Below, piece after piece: positions 58,930-64,000 of a stretch of DNA of 64,000 nucleotides. Location of the stretch: contig CM060850.1 in the NCBI GenBank assembly GCA_030737835.1, positions 29,491,716 through 29,555,715 on the forward strand, written 5' to 3'. The DNA is from Acorus gramineus (lineage: Eukaryota > Streptophyta > Magnoliopsida > Acorales > Acoraceae). Under the pieces are notes generated by a model. That model was given only the letters and a program-made list of their open reading frames with translations, made no database searches and was not told the origin of the DNA. The translations under genes and the position numbers were made by a program. Each line of letters begins with the position of its first letter. Position 1 is the first letter of the stretch.

Positions 58930-60161
58930 TTTATATATCCATTATAGTTGTCCTAATTAATCCTTGTATTTAACGAGCCCAATGTAGAGTATAGAAGGTG
59001 TAGATGATGAATGATGGAGGAAATCACAGCCTTTCATATATGATATATATTTTTTGTACTGTATAAGATGTAATTTTTAATATGAACAAGTAATACAAGT
59101 CCTGGTTCGCTTTTTTGCTGTTCACAAAACACATGTGGACTGTAAAAGTGCACGTTTGCTTCCGTGCTTGTGTCGAACACTAGCTTTGTGTGACTGATGC
59201 TTTAGATATTGATTGAGATTTGTCTTTTGAGGGAAGAGATTTGTCTTTGTTTCTTTTCTTTTGTTTTGTATTTATTTTTCAAAGGAGAGTTGGACTCTGG
59301 GAGTTTGATGGGTCCACCACAGGCTATCGTGGGGAAAAGGTCAATTGATTGATCATATGGGTGGGAGGACATGATCCTCTGGTTTATCTTATCCAAACAG
59401 ATTTAAAACATGATTCGATTTTGATGTTAACAGGGTGTGGGTACCTCTTTCGGTGGGTGAGGTGAAAGTACTTTCAGTCTTCCACACGGGACTTCAACAT
59501 TGGCATTAACTAAAAAAATTACTCACAATCTTACATGTTTTACATGTAAAAATATGAGATCATGACTAAATTCAATCCTAGTATATGTTTTTAATCTAAA
59601 CCTGACATGCTGATTCGATCATTTTTTTTTAGTATAATGATCATTAAAAAGATATCAGAAATATGTGTCATCATAGGTCTAGAACAGATTATGAAGTGAG
59701 CTCACAAGTACCAACATACGAGACTGTGTAAACAACTTTTTATACTTGCTCTCGATAATATTCAAAATCAGGGACCCTCACCGCTTGGCCAGAGATATAT
59801 GGCATAGGTCGATCTCAATAGTGATCCTAAATGAAGACTCAACATAAAACTTATGGCCATACATCCACCTACCTTACTCTTTTTCCTGTCTTTCTTTTAT
59901 TTGAGGGTACATGATTCCTTCATTGTCATATATACATGATGTGATGGGACCTAGATCGGGCTGGATATACCTTCATTCTTACAACTCTTGTCTCTCCCAA
60001 AAGTTTACCCTGAATCAAATCTCGATGGTGACACCTTGTCTTGTCGGGTACCCATTCCCACGATCCGTTGTATAGCCATCATTCTATGGCCCAATAAATA
60101 TCTATTTACAGGTCACGTTAATTAAAAAATAAATTGAAAGCAAAAGTATCTTGAGTGTAAC
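58930..60161. other. 3'UTR and intergenic sequence
   Basis: The CPBP 3'UTR probably extends to about 59100, where TACTGTATAAGATGTAA lies near the end. Beyond it is intergenic sequence without a supported gene. Confidence 0.45.
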
Positions 60162-60175
60162 AATACCCTATCAGG

Positions 60176-60910
60176 GAAGGGTTCTCAGTTCTCTATCCAT
60201 AGTTATTATTCTTGACATAGGAGAAATAGAGTAGGTTATTCAGTTGTAGCCCACAAATACAAGGAAATTTAGAGTTGTAAGATTCCTTTAAAAGTCAAAG
60301 CTTTCACATGGACCGTGTATTTAAGAAGGATCTTAACGAAATCATACAGGGCTCGTTGGGCTAATGATGAGGATATCCTTTGTTCTCTTTGTCATGTGGA
60401 GGAGGTGACGGTGGAGCATCTAATGGTTTTGTACCCGATGGTGAGGACTGTATGGGTTGGCTTGGCTGTGCTACTGGGTTGGACTGCTATTTCTCTTCGT
60501 TGGATGAGCTTTGGGAGGCTGGTAGAAGGCTTCGAAGACCAGTAGACAGGAACCCGCGGGCAAAGATTTCTCAGTCTTATATTCCTGCTCTTTTTTTGGG
60601 CAATATGACTTACCTGCAATCTCTTTTTATTCAAGAGAAGTATTCTTTTTGCGAAAAATATTTAGAAGACTGCAGTTCATTGTATTGTAGATTGGGGCCG
60701 TTTCTGTATTGGAGCCACAAAGATATATTTTTAGCAAGGGAATGTTTCTTATTGAAATGTAATATATTTAATTTATGTCTGTACTTCGAAACCTACTAGA
60801 CTTCTCCTCTACTAGGTTCGTTTTACAGACTTTGATTGTAATTTCCCTATGGACTTTTTCTTCTTAATAGAAGGGCAGACGCCTATTGTTTTTCTTCAAA
60901 AAAAAAAAAA
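60176..60910 (+). mobile_element. 5'-truncated LINE with target duplication
   Basis: AATACCCTATCAGG (60162-60175) and AATACCCTATTAGG (60911-60924) flank the insert, one mismatch apart. The frame at 60315-60545 contains ILCSLCHVEEVTVEHLMVLY, matching the CxxC...H zinc-binding region at the C-terminus of LINE reverse-transcriptase proteins. A second frame continues after a shift. The element ends with an A-tail. It is defective. Confidence 0.82.
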
Positions 60911-60929
60911 AATACCCTATTAGGACTTA

Positions 60930-61379
60930 GGGGCTGTTCGGCTAGAGGAATAGGAGAGGAATAGAGGAGAATAAGAAAAAAAAAGATGTTTGGATAGAAA
61001 GAATAAGAAGGTATAACTATGTAGAATTATGTAAGAATAAGCTGTTATTTGTATTCCAAGTCCTCCCATGGAATTGTGTTATTCTTCTACTGATATAAGA
61101 GTACTCACTTATTAAATCACATGTTATCACATCAAATCACATGTCATCATCTCTCATACATCAATGAAGCTCACATGTCAAATCAATTTTTTACACCTTA
61201 TTCACATTTTATTCCTCATTAATCAAGCACTCCAACCGTTATTATTACGTTTTCCAACGAGAAAAACTGAAAACACAACCAAACACAAAATCACTTATTC
61301 CATTAATAAAGTCAACAATTCCTGAAATAGGTATAGGTATAAACCTCATAATAGCTTATGCCTCTATCTAAACGGGCCC
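60930..61379. mobile_element. Tourist-like MITE, TTA flanks
   Basis: It begins GGGGCTGTTCGGCTAGAGGA and ends GCCTCTATCTAAACGGGCCC, inverted with several mismatches. TTA lies on both sides (60927-60929 and 61380-61382). It is 450 bp, non-coding, next to the LINE, and related to 48186-48586. Confidence 0.75.
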
Positions 61380-61382
61380 TTA

Positions 61383-61706
61383 TTTTTAAAAAAAAATTTC
61401 CGGTACGATTTTTCATTTGGACAAAAAATTTGCAAACAGGGGTATCAGCTTCAGCGGAATTGAAGTTTGAGAGACAAATGAAGAAATGATTCCCACATCA
61501 TGGCAATAATTCACAGTAGATTACTCATAACTATAAATAAAGTTCACAAGTTACAATAAGATTTAAACGTAAATCAGCTTGGCTTATTTGACATGCCTAC
61601 ATGAATCCATGGGAGTCTGGGAATAAGTCATGGAAGGAGTCACTTGAGCAAGCTTACTCAAAATCTGGGACTGCTATTCCTTTATTTCATGAGCAACTGA
61701 GCCAAC
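61383..61706 (-). other. 3'UTR of acetylornithine deacetylase and spacer
   Basis: Sequence immediately after the minus-strand stop, ending near the MITE border. A 69-residue plus-strand frame here partly overlaps the last exon antisense and is not a gene. Confidence 0.45.
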
Positions 61707-64000
61707 TCAAACACTGTCATCTTCTAACTGTGAAATTATGCTCACAAATACTTGGAAACCTTGGCACATGTCTGAGAAAAGACAGTACTCATTTTTGGCA
61801 TGGTATGTAGACATCAAGCCTGCAAACACACCAACATAACTAATGAGATAAATTTGATTATTAAAACTACACACACTATTGGCTCTTTCATCAAAGCCAT
61901 GGGTTTTGCTCTCCATAGATCCTGAGTTCAAATTCTATTAATTAAGGTTTTGCCTGATGCACAAGATTTGTAGATGATCCTGTGCATATGGGGTTTTCCC
62001 AACTAACACTGGGTTCCTCATCGCACAAAGTAGGAATGGGATAACAAATTATAGATGATTTATTTCCCTTGTTTTTCTAAGTTTCATCGACATGATATCA
62101 AGTCTTATTTGAAAGCTAGATAAATTCCAGGTAAAAGGGCACTTCTAGAATCTCTAATTAGTTGTGGAGATTTTCGGTGTATTGTACTTGCTTTCATTTT
62201 TTAGTGCTGTGTGTCAAAGCAGTAATAATGTACTCACCATAGCCTGATGTTTGAACATCGAAACCCTCGTCCTAGGAGTTACAATGAAAAAGAAGGTCAA
62301 GAATTGATTTTAGTGATTACTCAATACCAACAGCTATAAGGACGAAATGATCAGCACCTGCAATTCTCGAATTAGTGGCAAACTTCCTGTGATGGAGTAG
62401 GGTTTTACATATCCAACAACCTCCTCAGTTGCTTTGCATAATACATGGTAGCCCCGGGAATCAAGACTGCAAGCGACTCCGGTCATCATTTCTTCATCAA
62501 AGCTGATTGTAATCCTGGGAAAGAACAAAGACGGTATCCCATTAGTATTTGCTTTAGGAACGCTTCATATAAATTGCAAATTTTGCATCCAAGATGTCCT
62601 GGGTTAGGCCACTGCTTACATCTAAATAAATGAATAAATAATATCACACTAATATTAAAAAATATATTAAAATATGTTCTTCTGATCAGTTTCTTACATT
62701 GACCGGTGTACTATTTCTGATAAAAAATTCCTGCATGGGATCTCCTGTTATGTGCTCACTAAATTTTATTAAAGAGAGGAAACAGAATGTGCATTGTGAC
62801 AGGTTTCCTTTTGACATATCAAAGACATTTTTGTTCTGAATTTAGTAAAATATAACCTAAGATCCTGGAATGGATTCATGCACTTGGCAGTTAAAGTCAA
62901 TGTCTTTTCGCGTAGGATTGTCTGTTATCAGGTTAAACTGCATAAATTAATGAAAGTCATTTCTGATGAATAGGAGAATCATTCAGAGGAACATATAATA
63001 AATAAAAAAAACTTCTAGACAATCAGCAACCTGATGCAATGTACTTTTTTTCTCATGAAGAAACACTTGAGGATATCTGCAGTTTGCAATTAATTGTAAG
63101 ATACAAATCTTATCTTCCAACGCGTTATGTGAATAAAGAACAGGAAGAACATGAATCCCACCTTCCCCTTAGATTTTCTTCTGGAAGAACATATTTTGAC
63201 ACTGGTCCTCTTGTGTCGAGCTTGTCTATATTGGCATTTATGTCATCCACATATTCCTGTAATTTTTTTGCCACGTCCCTTGGGCTGGAGTAGCATCAAA
63301 TGAAGCATGGTGATAAGATTGACCCATTTTCACTTTGCCAGGAAGATTTGTGAGAACAATAAAAATTCTAATAAGCAAAATGGCATGCTTACCTATAAAA
63401 AGGAGTAATCCTGCATGGTAAACAAAAAGGCTGGAGTCAGTTAAAAAAACAAAGGCTGGAGTTATCCTGTAGAAAGTAATATCCTCTCTGAAGATCATAG
63501 ATATTGCATCAGTTAATTTTGGAGAATGAGAGGCTTATGATTTAGAAGTAACAAAGATAGATGAGAGCTAATAGATAATCCCAATAAAAAGAGGGCTAAA
63601 AATCTTGGATAAAATTGATGACAGAATTTTGTTGGATGACTAACGACTAACAACAGCAGTTGGTCTCCATTAGAATTAAGCACTTCCTAAAACAGGAATG
63701 TGGACCAGAAAGCTAGCCTAAATACATCAACAAACCTGCAATCCCCTGATACAGTACATTCTGCAGGAATTTGATTAATGCCACCCCCTGGATCTGGAGA
63801 TACAAATACTCAGATATCAGGTCTTGGATGACCCTCAATGGGAAAAGATTAGTAACTCTCACACGTATTGGTAGTATGAGGTGGGTGAGCAACTTACAAT
63901 TCCACTGAGTTGGTTTCATGGTTGATGGTGTTGCAAATCCATAAACCTGTTCCTTGGGATGTGGAGCGAAGTCTCTGTAAAATCGCAGCTGGATATCCTT
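61707..64000 (-). CDS. Acetylornithine deacetylase, 3' part (seven exons)
   Basis: M20-family metallo-hydrolase that removes acetate from N-acetylornithine in ornithine/arginine metabolism. Visible exons, 5' to 3' on the minus strand: 63898-64000 (continuing off the edge), 63736-63793, 63393-63410, 63162-63284, 62358-62514, 62238-62271 and 61707-61819. All phases agree. Diagnostic stretches are FYRDFAPHPKEQVYGFATPS, YPGGGINQIPAECTVSGD, GPVSKYVLPEENLRGR, HVLCKATEEVVGYVKPYSI and TYHAKNEYCLFSDMCQGF. These match the plant enzyme (Arabidopsis At4g17830, from memory). The His in TYHAKNEY is the expected C-terminal metal ligand of the M20 fold. The N-terminal catalytic half lies beyond the window. 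The 18-nt exon restores an ITPFYS-type sequence expected in the family, which supports it. Confidence 0.94.

Noticed and set aside
60315-60799. Possible new plant gene with a CxxC...H motif
   Set aside because: The motif is the zinc-binding end of a LINE protein, and the locus has target duplications and an A-tail.

Overview
The window is nuclear DNA of a flowering plant. Its genes carry GT-AG introns and match familiar plant proteins, and they sit in AT-rich sequence full of MITEs, hAT and Mutator-like elements, 5'-truncated LINEs and one Ty1/copia remnant. The species cannot be told from sequence alone. No CRISPR array, operon, rRNA or convincing tRNA was seen.

Layout. (1) 604-2180 (+): last five exons of AP2M, the AP-2 clathrin adaptor mu subunit. 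(2) 3005-3609 (-): weak three-exon candidate gene. (3) 5376-7244 (-): BOU-type mitochondrial carrier, with a 5'UTR exon from 8331. (4) 8.5-13 kb: gene-poor, with MITEs and an hAT element. (5) 13186-18033 (+): complete nine-exon DGAT2 (diacylglycerol acyltransferase). (6) 18.2-24 kb: a second, decayed partial copy of DGAT2 and its 3' flank. (7) 24375-27383 (+): small chloroplast-envelope-type protein. (8) 28852-29229 (-): small protein rich in CX3C motifs. (9) 32891-44217 (-): eleven-exon PHD-finger gene of the AIPP2/PAIPP2 type. (10) 45-54 kb: transposon graveyard. (11) 54824-55361 (-): small unrecognised gene split by a frameshift in a G7 run. (12) 56626-58929 (+): nine-exon plastid-type CPBP (CAAX protease family) membrane protein. 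(13) 60.2-61.4 kb: LINE and MITE. (14) 61707-64000 (-): 3' part of acetylornithine deacetylase.

The genes are independent housekeeping loci (endocytosis, mitochondrial transport, triacylglycerol synthesis, plastid membrane, chromatin reading, arginine/ornithine metabolism) and do not form a pathway. I found no new molecular system. The most informative feature is the tandem duplication around DGAT2. A 30-bp piece of the neighbouring gene's exon is followed by DGAT2 intron 2 sequence, which appears to mark the crossover. Related empty sites in the second copy show that at least one MITE inserted after the duplication. Other points of interest are an in-frame 96-nt intron without a stop, an 18-nt microexon, a GC-AG intron, a stop-start overlapping uORF and a self-complementary Mutator-like element with a perfect 9-bp target-site duplication.
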